The position numbers were made by a program, and so were the translations under genes. A stretch of 64,000 nucleotides of DNA from Bin5 sp963662575 (GTDB taxonomy: Bacteria > Chloroflexota > Anaerolineae > Caldilineales > Caldilineaceae), in NCBI GenBank assembly GCA_963662575.1, contig OY759723.1:1798001-1862000 (forward strand). Reading direction: 5' to 3'. Positions 16,670-26,288 of the stretch are shown piece by piece. Every line of letters starts with the position of its first letter. Within the stretch, counting starts at the first letter, position 1. The notes under the pieces were generated by a model. The model was given only the letters and a program-made list of their open reading frames with translations, searched no databases and was not told the DNA's origin.

Positions 16670-18859
16670 ATGCGTCTTCGCCGCCATCCAGTTGCATTCC
16701 CCGCCATTCCACTGCTCGTCTGCGCAGCCTTGTTGCTCGGTGCGTGCATGTACCAACCTGTCGGCTTCAATACCGCCCAAAATGTCGACTCCGCCGACAT
16801 TGTCAGTCCCGAGCAAAACTGGCCGCAGCCGCCTGCCGCCCACCCCGATCCGATGGGGGGTGTCGCCGACATTGCATTGATCCATGGTATGGAAGGCGCC
16901 CTGTCCTGTCTTGCCGGGGGCCATCCGGTTTATGCCGTGCTGCAACGCAACGCCAATGTTCGCAACCGCCCCAACCAGGAAGGCTGCCACCTGGGCCGCG
17001 CGCCCGCGGGAACCCTGGTACGGGTTGATGCGATCTTCGGCCAGGATGAAGAGCTTCCTTTTGTCTCCCTCGACCGTTCTGTCGGTCGGATTCCGATCTC
17101 CACGCCGGGGTTCGATGAGGACATTCAGCCGCTTCTGGAAGAGAATTGCGGCGCCTGTCATAGCGCTGTTGTGCAACAGGGGGAGCTACAGGTGACCGGG
17201 TATGAACCCTTGATGGATGGTGGTCAGAGCGGACCGGTGGTGACGCCGGGCGATCCGGACGCATCTAAGCTCTGGACACAAATCCAATCCGGCGCGATGC
17301 CGCTGGTGGGCGAGCTCGGTGATGCCGAGAAGGCGCTGATTTACGCATGGATTGTGGCTGGCGCAACCAAGCAGGGAACAGGGCCCGCGCCCGAGGCAGA
17401 AATGTGGCTGCGTTTGTCAGGCGACGACTTTACCTCGGCGTCGAATGAATGCGCTGAGGATGGCGGGACTGTTCCCTATATCAGCGCACAGCTCGCCCTG
17501 GCCGCAAGCTGTGCCGCCATTCCTGATGCTGAGCAGATCGCCGCCTATCTGCCGGAGGTGGAGACGACGAGTGCAGTTCCTGCCCCTGCCTCAGACAATT
17601 CAACCGGCAATCTCAGTGGCGCCGAAGGCAGCAATATCGAAAGCAACAGTACCGAAGGCAGCCCCGCCAGCCCCGCCGCCAGCCCCGCTGCCAGCGTCCC
17701 GCCGAGAGGCATTCCTGCCGGTAGTGTAGGCATTCGCGTCGCCCCCTTCAATCTGGGCGCCCCATCGGAATCCGATCCGTGGTTGGTTCCCCAGGGCGGC
17801 TTCTGTGCAGAGCAATTCCTGGCCCCGAAGCTGCAGGATCAACACAGTATCACCGCTCTCACCTTTGCGCCGGATGGCAGACTGTTCATCGCTTTGGACC
17901 ATCCCGCCACCGGCAACTTCGATCCCAATATTCTGTACGATCCATTTCACGCCAGCCGCTCGGTCGTTATCTGGGACAGTGTTTCCAGGGACAGCTACTA
18001 TGAGATCCTGCGCGAGTCCAGCCGTGTAACCGGCATGGCCTGGCATGGGGGCGCGCTGTACTTGAATCGGGCAGGCGAAGTGGGGCGCATCGTTGACGGT
18101 GGCGGGTATGAACCTCTGGCTGGCGGCTTCGCCGTCGCCGGTCAACTCTTCCATGCCAACAATGGTCTCGTGATCAGCGATGGCTGGCTCTATGTTTCCG
18201 CCGGCGGCGTGCGGGATGGCTATTCAGACGGCATCATCGTCCTTCACGACGGTGACCTGCCCGCAGAAACGCTGGCTACGAATGTGGCCGCCGGCGGCAA
18301 TCCATTCGCGGCTCGCATCGTGCGCGCCCGGCTGGACCGGCTGCTTGCCGAACGCTCAATCGGCGCCTTCCAGACCGCGGCGCGTGGTGTGCGCAACCCC
18401 TATGGCATCGCCGTGGACCCGTTCGGGCGCATCTGGTTTACCGACAACGGCGCCACCAACGTGCACGGTGACTTCAACGCCGGCGACGAAGTCGACCTGC
18501 TCGACCCGCGCACCCTCTCCGCTGCCGCCAATCAAGGCGACGTAAATGCCACCCCGTTCTACGGCTTCCCATTGGCGCTGGGCGGAGTCAACAAGGATTG
18601 GTGGACCGCTCCTGTGCTGATCCTGTCCAATTCGGCCGCGCCCACCGGCATCACATGGGCCTACGACACCATCTTTTTCGCTAATTACGGGCGCGATCCG
18701 GGTCTGTTTCGGCTGGCGAACGCGGGCGGCAACATAATCGCCGAACGGATCATGCACAACTGGCCCGTGCAGGCGGTTGCAACCGCACCGGACGGGGCCG
18801 TCTGGATCGGGACCGGCGACGGCATGCTGTTCCGTCTTGTACCCGGCTGCGTTGGCTGA
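16670..18859 (+). CDS. lipoprotein with SH3-like, c-type haem and beta-propeller domains
   Basis: A 729-residue exported protein, probably an electron-transferring sugar or alcohol dehydrogenase of the sorbosone dehydrogenase/NHL-propeller type. In order: lipoprotein signal with lipobox LLGAC (Cys26), an SH3-like segment (about 86-135, ANVRNRPN), a c-type haem site CGACH (160-164) with a likely Met ligand in SGAMPL (Met210), an Ala/Ser/Pro/Asn-rich linker (about 325-360), then a propeller with TALTFAPDGRLFIA, RGVRNPYGIAVDPFGRIWFT and a closing blade. The ATG at 16670 is chosen because it gives a normal lipoprotein signal; starts at 16625 (TTG) and 16628 (ATG) are in frame. The substrate and electron acceptor are unknown. 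Confidence 0.78.
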   Translation: MRLRRHPVAFPAIPLLVCAALLLGACMYQPVGFNTAQNVDSADIVSPEQNWPQPPAAHPDPMGGVADIALIHGMEGALSCLAGGHPVYAVLQRNANVRNRPNQEGCHLGRAPAGTLVRVDAIFGQDEELPFVSLDRSVGRIPISTPGFDEDIQPLLEENCGACHSAVVQQGELQVTGYEPLMDGGQSGPVVTPGDPDASKLWTQIQSGAMPLVGELGDAEKALIYAWIVAGATKQGTGPAPEAEMWLRLSGDDFTSASNECAEDGGTVPYISAQLALAASCAAIPDAEQIAAYLPEVETTSAVPAPASDNSTGNLSGAEGSNIESNSTEGSPASPAASPAASVPPRGIPAGSVGIRVAPFNLGAPSESDPWLVPQGGFCAEQFLAPKLQDQHSITALTFAPDGRLFIALDHPATGNFDPNILYDPFHASRSVVIWDSVSRDSYYEILRESSRVTGMAWHGGALYLNRAGEVGRIVDGGGYEPLAGGFAVAGQLFHANNGLVISDGWLYVSAGGVRDGYSDGIIVLHDGDLPAETLATNVAAGGNPFAARIVRARLDRLLAERSIGAFQTAARGVRNPYGIAVDPFGRIWFTDNGATNVHGDFNAGDEVDLLDPRTLSAAANQGDVNATPFYGFPLALGGVNKDWWTAPVLILSNSAAPTGITWAYDTIFFANYGRDPGLFRLANAGGNIIAERIMHNWPVQAVATAPDGAVWIGTGDGMLFRLVPGCVG

Positions 18860-18869
18860 GGAGTGCTGC

Positions 18870-20123
18870 TTGCGCTTTCTATGTGTATCCGCCCAACTGG
18901 CGGGCCACCTGGATTGGGGCGGCTATCTGCCCACGGCTGTCGAACTGATGCGGGCGGGTCACGATGTCCTGTGGGCCACAGGACGTGAAGTGCAAGACCA
19001 ACTCGCTGCACAGGGCGTTCCCGTACATGTCCTGCAGGAGACCGGCTGGCGTTGGCCGCCGCCGCCCCCCATTCAGAAAGGCGCGGCCTCAGACGAGGCG
19101 TTCCAGCGCCTGCGCATGGTCCGTTCTTTGGATCAGTGGCTTGACGTGGAGCGCGTACGTACGGCAACGCTCGAGCTTGTAGAGGTGGCCAAGCGTTTTC
19201 GGCCGCATCTGATCGTCAGCGAGATGTTCACCGCCTCGGCCGGCATCGCCGCCGAACGCCTGGATGTGCCCTTCGCCGTCGCCGGCTGGCCGGCCATGCA
19301 GCCAAAGTCGCCAGGACCCAAAGAGGGCGCGCCGTTGGGTTCTCTCGCCGAGCTGTCCCAGGCGCGAGTGGAGGCGCTGCTGACAGATTTTGGCGTGACC
19401 GGCCGCAACTGGGCGCCGGACGGTCCGGCCGCACTACAATCACCCTCTCTGCACCTGACCTATTGGAGCCCCCGTTGGTATGCCGGAGCGCCGCTGCTGC
19501 CGCAAACACGAATGGTCGGCGGGATCGCTGCTCCCCCCCAGCCGCGCACATCCCCCTGGCTCGACCAACTGCCGGTCGACCGTCCATGGATCTTCATTAC
19601 CCTCGGCACCGCATTTACCAAGGACTTCAACTTCTTCGTTATCGCGGCCCGCGCGGTGGCAGAGGTGGGGGGCATTCCGATTCTGGCGGTCGGCAAAGGC
19701 GTTGATGCCGGCGGCACAGAAGGGGGCTGGACCGCGCGCGAAATGGAAGCTCTGCGAAGCAACCTGCCGCAGTCTTCGGTACTGGTGGAGCGAATTCGGT
19801 TTGCGGAGGTGTTGCCCTGCATCGCAGCCGCGATCCATCATGGCGGCGCCGGCACGACCCACGCCCTGGTTACGTACGGGATCCCACAGATCGTCGTGCC
19901 CAAGGCAGCGGACCAGGCCCGTCAGGCCAGCGGGATTGCCCGCAGTGGTGTCGGCTACCATATCCCACCCAGGCAGATGACCGTCCCGCTGGCAACGGAG
20001 GCACTGCAAAAGATACTGGCGGACGACGGCCCCGCTCGCCTGAACGCAGCCAACCTCCAGAAGGAGTTCGCGTCTCTGGGTGGGATTCCCAAAGCCGCGC
20101 AAATATTGGTAGCAGCCGCCTAG
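18870..20123 (+). CDS. GT1-type glycosyltransferase (UGT/MGT-like)
   Basis: A 417-residue enzyme that transfers a sugar from a nucleotide donor to a small lipophilic or natural-product acceptor. The N-terminus RFLCVSAQLAGHLDWGGYLP is the acceptor-binding Rossmann start, and the C-terminal donor site is clear: IHHGGAGTTHALVTYGIPQIVVP with a later ADQARQA. The start is TTG at 18870: GAGGAG is six bases upstream and the protein then opens correctly; a longer frame from 18777 overlaps the preceding gene and is unlikely. Only ten bases separate it from the haem lipoprotein gene, so they are probably co-transcribed. Confidence 0.85.
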   Translation: MRFLCVSAQLAGHLDWGGYLPTAVELMRAGHDVLWATGREVQDQLAAQGVPVHVLQETGWRWPPPPPIQKGAASDEAFQRLRMVRSLDQWLDVERVRTATLELVEVAKRFRPHLIVSEMFTASAGIAAERLDVPFAVAGWPAMQPKSPGPKEGAPLGSLAELSQARVEALLTDFGVTGRNWAPDGPAALQSPSLHLTYWSPRWYAGAPLLPQTRMVGGIAAPPQPRTSPWLDQLPVDRPWIFITLGTAFTKDFNFFVIAARAVAEVGGIPILAVGKGVDAGGTEGGWTAREMEALRSNLPQSSVLVERIRFAEVLPCIAAAIHHGGAGTTHALVTYGIPQIVVPKAADQARQASGIARSGVGYHIPPRQMTVPLATEALQKILADDGPARLNAANLQKEFASLGGIPKAAQILVAAA

Positions 20124-20145
20124 TGTGACCGACGTTCAACCTGTC

Positions 20146-22857
20146 TCATTCATAATGTATCTCGCTCGCTCCGTTTCTCTTCTCTACACGGATCAGCTTC
20201 TCCGTAGCCTGTTCGAACGAGTCGTCATGGCTGATGATGAACAGCTGCTCGAAGCCGCGCACGCCCACGATCTGGCGGGCCAGCGCGTCGCGGCGGACAT
20301 CGTCCAGATTGGTGGTCGGCTCGTCAAAGAAGGCGATGGCGATGTCGCTCATCTCCTGGAGTAGGGCCAGCCGTACCGCCAGCGCTGCGCTCATCTGCTC
20401 GCCGCCGGAAAGCTGCGCAAATTCCCGCTCGCGGCCATCCACCTCAAGGATGATCCCGTAGTCCTCCTGCCAACTTAATGTGCGCGTGTAGTCCTCCATA
20501 ATCTGGCCGAACAACTGATTGGCCGTGAAACTGATCTGTTGGACCAGCGCCTTGGTCACGAACGGGCCGGCCTCCTGTATAACGGAGCGCAGGAACTGCA
20601 AAAGCTCCTCCTGTTTCACCAGCCGGTCGTGCTTGGCCTGGGCGGCGGTGAGCCGCTGCTTCAGAGCCTGCAGATGGGCGATCTCCCTTTCCGCTCGGCG
20701 CAAACGTTCACGCCACTGGCCCAAATCAGTCTCCAACCGTACGCAGCGGCTGCGGATTTCCACCACCTTGGCCACCACCTCCTGGAAGCGTTCTTCGTCG
20801 AACTCACGCCTGCTCGCTGCCAGCTGTTCCTGCCCGCTTTCGAAGCGTTGCCGCGCCGCCTGCAATGCCATTTCTGCCTCGGCGAACTCCTGCTCCCGCT
20901 GGGGGAGGGCTTCAACCGCGGCCTGATTGCGCCGGTAAAGATCGTCAGCTGTCCTGAATTTTTCCAGTTGGGAGACGATCCGGTCTGCCTCCGCGTCCAG
21001 GCTGGCGAATGTTGCCATGCGTTCGTCAAGCGCGGCGAGCGCGATCCGTTGCTCCTCAGCCTGCGCCCGCTCCTGCTGCAAAGCTTCTTCCACCTGCTTG
21101 CGCCCCCGCGCCTGCTGCAGAGCCACATCCCGCCGCCGCCGCGGATCGCCCAGCGCCTTCAACCCCTGCTGAAGCTGCTCCACTCGTCGCGGCGCCTTCT
21201 CCAGCCCCTCGACCTCGGCACGAGCTTCGGTCAACCGGGCCTGTAGCTCGGTCAGTTCCGTTTCTGCCGTGTCGACCGCATGCTGGCGGGAGAGGGAACG
21301 CAGGGCTTGCTCCTGCTGGGTGAGCTTGGCGCGGGCCTGTTCCCGTTCCGCTTCGGCATGAGCGATCGTCTCCGCGGCCGTCTTGGCTGTCCCATCCATT
21401 TCCTTCCAGCGCTGGCGGAGTCGATTGAGAAGCTGCTGACGATGAGCCTCTGACAGCGGTTGTTCGCAGATAGGGCAGACCGCGTCTGTTTCCAGACCCT
21501 TTAGCTGACCGCCTTGCTCCTTGACCGTCTCCATTTCCGCGTACAGTTGGGTACTCCTGGTCTTCTGCGCCGTAATCTCCTGCTGCAAGGTTTCCACGCG
21601 CGTCTGCAATTGTTCTCGGGAGGCTTCGAGCCCCTGGGCGCGGGCTACCTCGACGCGCATGCGCTCCAGCCTCTGTTGGGCCCTATCCACCGCGGCCTGT
21701 TCCCGTTGTACGCGGGCGGCCGTATCTTTCAGCCGGTCTACCTGGCGTTGACTGTCCCGAACTTCGAGGTCCAGCCTCTCCTGTTCGGCTGCCGCGTCCG
21801 CAAGGTCAGCAGAAGTTTTCTCCGCCTCCGCGATGTCAGCCAGGGCGCGAGTGTGGGCGTCCTCTTGCGTAGCCGCCTGAGTCAGTCGCGTCTGGACGTT
21901 TGCCCGCTCGTCCTGCAACCGCCGCCGTTGGACCATTCTTTCGTTCACGGCGCGTTGGTCCTGTTGCGCGGCGCGATAGGCATCATGGCCGGCGCGGTTG
22001 GCTTCCGTGGTGGTCACGGCCTCCTTGCTCTCAGTCAGCCGTTGCCGGGCCGCGGTCAGCGTCCGTTCCTGTTCAGCGACTACCTGTTGCTCCATCTGCA
22101 CCATGCTTTGCAGTTCCAGCAGCCGTTCCCGCTTGGCCTCCATCGTCTGTCGGGCGGATTCGGCTGCGGCCCATTCAATCTTCGCGGCGCTCAGTTCCGC
22201 CTCCGCGTTGCTGATGCGGCTGGTCAGTGTGCTGGCTTCGGCTTGCACAATTGGCAGACGTGTCAATTCTCCCTGGAGTCTGCTGATTTCGACCGCCTGA
22301 TTTCCCTGGCGCTGTCTAAGCAAACTGCGCGAGCCGCTCAAATTTTTGAAAGCCCTACGGTATTCGGCGACTTTCAAGAGAGGATCAAAGACGGCTTTGC
22401 GGGGGCTAGGCCCCATCAGAAAGGAGGCCGTAAAGCTGCCCTGGGGCACCCCCACAGCGTTCTTGAACAGATCTGCAGGATCAGTCTCAGAATCGATGCC
22501 GAGATGCTGGTGCAAGAACTGGATAACATCGGCTCTACCCTCGCAGATTTTAATGGCGAGTTCAGGGTCAAGGACCCGGTAGAGGTTGCTGCTGCCGCAC
22601 CGTCGCACTATCTGATAGGCGCGCTCATCGTGGTCGCTGCGAAAATCGATGGTCACGCTCGCCATCTGCCGGCCTTCGCGCACAAACGAGGCTAGCTTGC
22701 CGGGCCGATGGTTGAAGAGCGCAAAGCCGATGGCTTCGAGGATCGTTGTCTTGCCTGACCCATTGGAGCCGATGATCGCGTTCGTGCCGGGGCTGAATTC
22801 GACCTTCGCCCGTGTGTAGCTCTTGACATTTTCCAGGGTCAACGAATGAATCAACAT
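20146..22857 (-). CDS. sbcC: SMC-like exonuclease subunit SbcC (Rad50-type)
   Basis: ATPase subunit of the SbcCD nuclease that opens hairpins and processes DNA ends. 903 residues: Walker A IIGSNGSGKTTILEAIGFALF (about 28-48), two long coiled coils full of Glu, Gln, Arg and Ala, a zinc hook CPICEQPL near residue 459, then the C-terminal signature LSGGEQMSAALAVRLALL and Walker B AIAFFDEPTTNLD near 840. Length is normal. Its start overlaps the end of sbcD by seven bases, so the pair is co-translated. Confidence 0.95.
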   Translation of the reverse strand: MLIHSLTLENVKSYTRAKVEFSPGTNAIIGSNGSGKTTILEAIGFALFNHRPGKLASFVREGRQMASVTIDFRSDHDERAYQIVRRCGSSNLYRVLDPELAIKICEGRADVIQFLHQHLGIDSETDPADLFKNAVGVPQGSFTASFLMGPSPRKAVFDPLLKVAEYRRAFKNLSGSRSLLRQRQGNQAVEISRLQGELTRLPIVQAEASTLTSRISNAEAELSAAKIEWAAAESARQTMEAKRERLLELQSMVQMEQQVVAEQERTLTAARQRLTESKEAVTTTEANRAGHDAYRAAQQDQRAVNERMVQRRRLQDERANVQTRLTQAATQEDAHTRALADIAEAEKTSADLADAAAEQERLDLEVRDSQRQVDRLKDTAARVQREQAAVDRAQQRLERMRVEVARAQGLEASREQLQTRVETLQQEITAQKTRSTQLYAEMETVKEQGGQLKGLETDAVCPICEQPLSEAHRQQLLNRLRQRWKEMDGTAKTAAETIAHAEAEREQARAKLTQQEQALRSLSRQHAVDTAETELTELQARLTEARAEVEGLEKAPRRVEQLQQGLKALGDPRRRRDVALQQARGRKQVEEALQQERAQAEEQRIALAALDERMATFASLDAEADRIVSQLEKFRTADDLYRRNQAAVEALPQREQEFAEAEMALQAARQRFESGQEQLAASRREFDEERFQEVVAKVVEIRSRCVRLETDLGQWRERLRRAEREIAHLQALKQRLTAAQAKHDRLVKQEELLQFLRSVIQEAGPFVTKALVQQISFTANQLFGQIMEDYTRTLSWQEDYGIILEVDGREREFAQLSGGEQMSAALAVRLALLQEMSDIAIAFFDEPTTNLDDVRRDALARQIVGVRGFEQLFIISHDDSFEQATEKLIRVEKRNGASEIHYE

Positions 22858-24125
22858 TGCGCCGCTTCTCCCTGTAAAACTCTCTCCTCACCGCTCGTCA
22901 ACTCCTCCAATATCGCATCGGCAGGGGCGCCGCTAACGGCCAACTGTTTGATCTCGAGGACCAGTTCAGTCCATTCATCGCTGCGTGCGCGGAAGCGGCT
23001 GTCCCGTTCGAGGAGACCAGTTATGATCTGCCGCTCCAGCACCTGCCGGCTGAACTGCTGATCGGCCCCAACTTCGAACTCGCCCGCTCGTGTGTCATTG
23101 CGCACGATGCGGTGCAGCGGCTGGTACAGATCTTCGATCATCTGCGCAAAGGGAGCCAACGTGAGCGCGCTGCGATCGAAGGGAAGCACGCCAGTAAGCC
23201 GCAACTCGACCACCGGATCTCTGCCCCTGAACTGACGGCGGCGGCGTTCTACAAAGCGTCGGCACTGATTGACTAGCTCGACCGGCGTTTCGCAGGCGTC
23301 GACCTTGAAGAAGAGGCGTACAAATGCTCGCCGAGAGTTGGAGTGCAGGACCGGGCGGTGCTTTGGCTCTGCTTCCGTATCCACCTCCACAAGGTAGTAG
23401 CCTCGTTTCGGCCAGGCCGCTTCGGTCACGGAGTTGGTTTCCGGGCTGCCGGGATTGTAGATCCAGTCGTCGAACGCATAGGGCTTGTGGATGTGGCCCA
23501 GCGCCAGATAGTCCACGTGGCGGCGCAGAGGGGCCATCTCCCGGTGGCTAACGCCGCCGCCCTGATGATCGAGAACTCCCTCGACACCGGCGTGCGCCAT
23601 GAAGATGGTGTACTCGATTCCCTGTTTGTCCACCGACGCCAGAGCGCTGGCGACTCGTCGTACGACACGGGCGGTGGAACTACCGTAATAACGCATGCCG
23701 TAAACGCGCAGTCCCGGAACAGGTTCTACAAAGGCCCCGCGGCAATTCTCGCAGGGCGCGAGCGTGACCCGCTCACCGTCAAGTTGAGGGTTTAGCAGCG
23801 TCAGCAATTCCCGATCGGCCAGAAAGCGCACCCAACCAATGTTGTCGCGGTAGTAGGCCAGTTCATGGTTGCCTTCCACCGCCAGGCAGGGAATACCGGC
23901 CTTCCTCAGCCGTTCCAGCCCGATGATGGCATGGTCGAGGGTGACAGGACTGATGGCGCGTTTTTCAAATAGGTCACCGGCCAGCAAAACGAAATCGACT
24001 TTGCGGTCGATGGCCGTCCGTATGATGTCGAGATAGGCGCGGGTGAAGTCGTTCTGACGTTCCCGGCTGTTGTACTGACGATAGCCGAGATGGCAGTCGG
24101 CCATATGGAGGAATGTGGCGCGCAT
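22851..24125 (-). CDS. sbcD: SbcD (Mre11-type) DNA exonuclease subunit
   Basis: Metal-dependent 3'-5' exonuclease and endonuclease partner of SbcC. 424 residues with all phosphoesterase motifs in order: DCHLGY, LLAGDLFEKRA, VEGNHELAYY, FMAHAGVEG and LGHIHKP. The later part contains the helical region that holds the SbcC coiled coils. The ATG at 24125 opens MRATFLHMADCHLG, as expected for the family. The gene follows the holin-like gene on the same strand. Confidence 0.94.
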   Translation of the reverse strand: MRATFLHMADCHLGYRQYNSRERQNDFTRAYLDIIRTAIDRKVDFVLLAGDLFEKRAISPVTLDHAIIGLERLRKAGIPCLAVEGNHELAYYRDNIGWVRFLADRELLTLLNPQLDGERVTLAPCENCRGAFVEPVPGLRVYGMRYYGSSTARVVRRVASALASVDKQGIEYTIFMAHAGVEGVLDHQGGGVSHREMAPLRRHVDYLALGHIHKPYAFDDWIYNPGSPETNSVTEAAWPKRGYYLVEVDTEAEPKHRPVLHSNSRRAFVRLFFKVDACETPVELVNQCRRFVERRRRQFRGRDPVVELRLTGVLPFDRSALTLAPFAQMIEDLYQPLHRIVRNDTRAGEFEVGADQQFSRQVLERQIITGLLERDSRFRARSDEWTELVLEIKQLAVSGAPADAILEELTSGEERVLQGEAAQC

Positions 24126-24209
24126 GGTTTGCCTTTGCGGTAATCTGAATTGTGATGAGAAGAGGCGATGGGCTGCAGTTCACCGTGCGGCGCGGCATGT
24201 GAACTTTAG

Positions 24210-24593
24210 TCAATCTTTGTCGTTGCTCTTAGCGGAGATAAACAGACTAAGAAGGAAACTGACGATGCTGATGACGAGGGCGCCCGAGAAGGCAGCGCCA
24301 AAACCGTCTACCCGAAAGTCGACGTTAAGCACTCCGGCCAGCAACCCCGTCAGAAGCAGCATCAGGGCGTTGATCACAAAAGTGAACAGACCTAGCGTGA
24401 CCAGGTAGACCGGGCAGGTCGCAACTTTGACAAACGGCTTTATGATGGCGTTGATAACGCCAAAGATCAAGGTCACGGCCAGCAGACTACCGAAATCCAC
24501 CTCACCGCCTGCGCCAAACGAAATGCCGTCGATCATTGTTGACGCCGCGTACAGAGCGATGGCGTTCCCGACCAACCGTAACAGAAGCTTCAT
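24210..24593 (-). CDS. phage-holin-family (4-TM) small membrane protein
   Basis: 127 residues with four membrane helices separated by short loops (IALYAASTMIDGI, LAVTLIFGVINAII, VYLVTLGLFTFVINALMLLLTG, ALVISIVSFLLSLFI). The pattern matches the mycobacterial-type 4-TM holin superfamily, whose chromosomal members have no proven role; the name does not imply a prophage, and none is seen nearby. It lies six bases after the GNAT gene, pointing to one transcript with it. Confidence 0.75.
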   Translation of the reverse strand: MKLLLRLVGNAIALYAASTMIDGISFGAGGEVDFGSLLAVTLIFGVINAIIKPFVKVATCPVYLVTLGLFTFVINALMLLLTGLLAGVLNVDFRVDGFGAAFSGALVISIVSFLLSLFISAKSNDKD

Positions 24594-24599
24594 CAGAGG

Positions 24600-25613
24600 T
24601 TACATGCGCAAACGCATCGTGTATAAAGTGCTGCGCACTGAAAAGCCATGGTCCAGCAGCGTCTGCGCTGCGATTTCGTCCTGTGTGCCGACAGTCGCCC
24701 GCAACGGCCAGCGGGGAGACTCTTGCAGCAGCGCCAGTGCGCACAGAATCAAGGGCTGGGCATATCGTTCCTGGGCATCGGACCGCAGCCAGAGACGGAT
24801 ATGGTGCTCGCCCTGCCAACATCGGGCCGTTACCTGGATTGCGCCTTCAAACCGGCTGCTATAATCGCGGATGGCGTAGCGGTAGATACGCTGGCGGCCG
24901 ACGAGCCTGCTTACCAATTCACCCATTCGTTTTTCGACTGGAATTTGAAATTCGTCTCGCCGTACGGCCCGCCACCACTGGAATTCGGCGCTGGGTCGGC
25001 TGGTGGCCAAATCATACAGCAGATTGCCGTCAGATGGGGAGAACGGCTGCAAATTGGACAGAACCGGCCTTGTGATCGACTTCGGCGCGCTCGCTGCGTA
25101 CAGCTCGGAGGTCCCTCCCATGTTCTCAAAACGGAGCCGTTCATAGAGGCCGAGGGCGATCTCGTTTTCCCCGCGCACTTGCAGCACAGCCCAGGACCCA
25201 CCCATATCGCGGATATATTCCAGGGCATGCTCCATCAGGGCCCGGCTGATCCCGCGCCCGCGCCAAGCCGGCGAGACAGCCACATTGGCGATCTGCCAGC
25301 GCCCGCTGCCGCTTGCAGCGCGCTGTACCGTTACATTGCCCACCACCCGCTTGTTCTCAACCCAGACGAATCCGTTGAACACATTGCGGAACTCGCCGGT
25401 ACTACGGGAGAGGATGCCCACCAGCCCGCTCATATAACCGAGAAGGCGCAGTTCGCGCAGCGCAGCCTCGCCCTGTTCGTCCAGTTCTTCGGCGAAAGCC
25501 TCCGCAATCAGTCTGGATACGGCGCGCAGATCACGCCCGACGTCAAAGGGGCGGATGCCATATTGGGGATCTTGCCGGCGGCCGGCGGCAGCGGAACGAG
25601 TTAGGGCAACCAT
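24600..25613 (-). CDS. GNAT family N-acetyltransferase, probable double domain
   Basis: A 337-residue acetyl-CoA-dependent transferase with unknown substrate. Residues 20-180 form a clear GNAT domain with the acetyl-CoA loop VSPAWRGRGISRALMEHAL and the later NEIALGLYERLRFENMG. The remaining 150 residues end in DEIAAQTLLDHGFSVRSTLYTMRLRM, which has the secondary-structure rhythm of a second, weaker GNAT fold without a clear acetyl-CoA loop, so it may serve for dimerisation or substrate binding. It lies 29 bases after grpE on the same strand, and may be read through from the heat-shock promoter. Confidence 0.8.
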   Translation of the reverse strand: MVALTRSAAAGRRQDPQYGIRPFDVGRDLRAVSRLIAEAFAEELDEQGEAALRELRLLGYMSGLVGILSRSTGEFRNVFNGFVWVENKRVVGNVTVQRAASGSGRWQIANVAVSPAWRGRGISRALMEHALEYIRDMGGSWAVLQVRGENEIALGLYERLRFENMGGTSELYAASAPKSITRPVLSNLQPFSPSDGNLLYDLATSRPSAEFQWWRAVRRDEFQIPVEKRMGELVSRLVGRQRIYRYAIRDYSSRFEGAIQVTARCWQGEHHIRLWLRSDAQERYAQPLILCALALLQESPRWPLRATVGTQDEIAAQTLLDHGFSVRSTLYTMRLRM

Positions 25614-25642
25614 TTAGAGGTGGTAGGAAAGCGTCCAGCTAT

Positions 25643-26260
25643 TCACTGCGCCACCCGGACGAGCGCCGGGCGCAGAATCCGATCCTGGATGCGGTAACCG
25701 GTGCGCAATGTCTGGATGATATGCCCGCTGGGGACATCTTCGCTCGGCTCATTCGAGATGGCCTCATGTTGATTGGGGTCGAATTCACCACTCTTGTCTA
25801 GCGGTTCGACCTCTGAATCGGCGAGAATGTCCATAAGCTTCTGCTGGATCTGCTCGAATCCCTGCAGCCAGGCTTTATTCTCTTCCGGCACTACTTCGGG
25901 CACATTCTGAAAGGCCAGATCGAGGTCATCGAGAACAGGCAGCAACTGACGCATCATACTTTCCGTGGCCCGTTTGATGCGCTCCTCGTTCTGGCGTTCA
26001 CGGCGTTTGCCGGCGTTCTCATATTCGGCCACGGTACGCTGCATCTTGTCGAGATGGCTGGCGGCTTGGTCTTGCGCCTCGGCCAACTCCGCTTGCAGGC
26101 GGACGATCGCCTCTTCCGGTGTCTCTTCCTTTTCTTCAGTCTCTTCTACTTCGGAATCATCGCGCGAGTCAGGCTCCTCTGCTTCCAGAACAGCCTCCTC
26201 AGGCAGTTGTCCGTTTTCTGGTTCGACCGTCGTGTCTTCCCGTTCTTCCTGTTGACTCAT
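25643..26260 (-). CDS. grpE: nucleotide exchange factor GrpE
   Basis: Exchanges ADP for ATP on DnaK in the protein-folding cycle. 205 residues: a strongly acidic, probably disordered N-terminus (to about 60), the long coiled coil (AELAEAQDQAASHLDKMQRT, YENAGKRRERQNEE), then the C-terminal beta domain with DPNQHEAI and the closing GYRIQDRILRPALVRVAQ. Follows hrcA by 28 bases, both under one CIRCE. dnaK and dnaJ are not in the window. Confidence 0.95.
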   Translation of the reverse strand: MSQQEEREDTTVEPENGQLPEEAVLEAEEPDSRDDSEVEETEEKEETPEEAIVRLQAELAEAQDQAASHLDKMQRTVAEYENAGKRRERQNEERIKRATESMMRQLLPVLDDLDLAFQNVPEVVPEENKAWLQGFEQIQQKLMDILADSEVEPLDKSGEFDPNQHEAISNEPSEDVPSGHIIQTLRTGYRIQDRILRPALVRVAQ

Positions 26261-26288
26261 ATATGATCCTGTTACTCAAACATGCTGT

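Noticed and set aside
24210..24593. Prophage remnant suggested by the holin-like protein
   Set aside because: No other phage gene is near; this holin superfamily is common in bacterial chromosomes.
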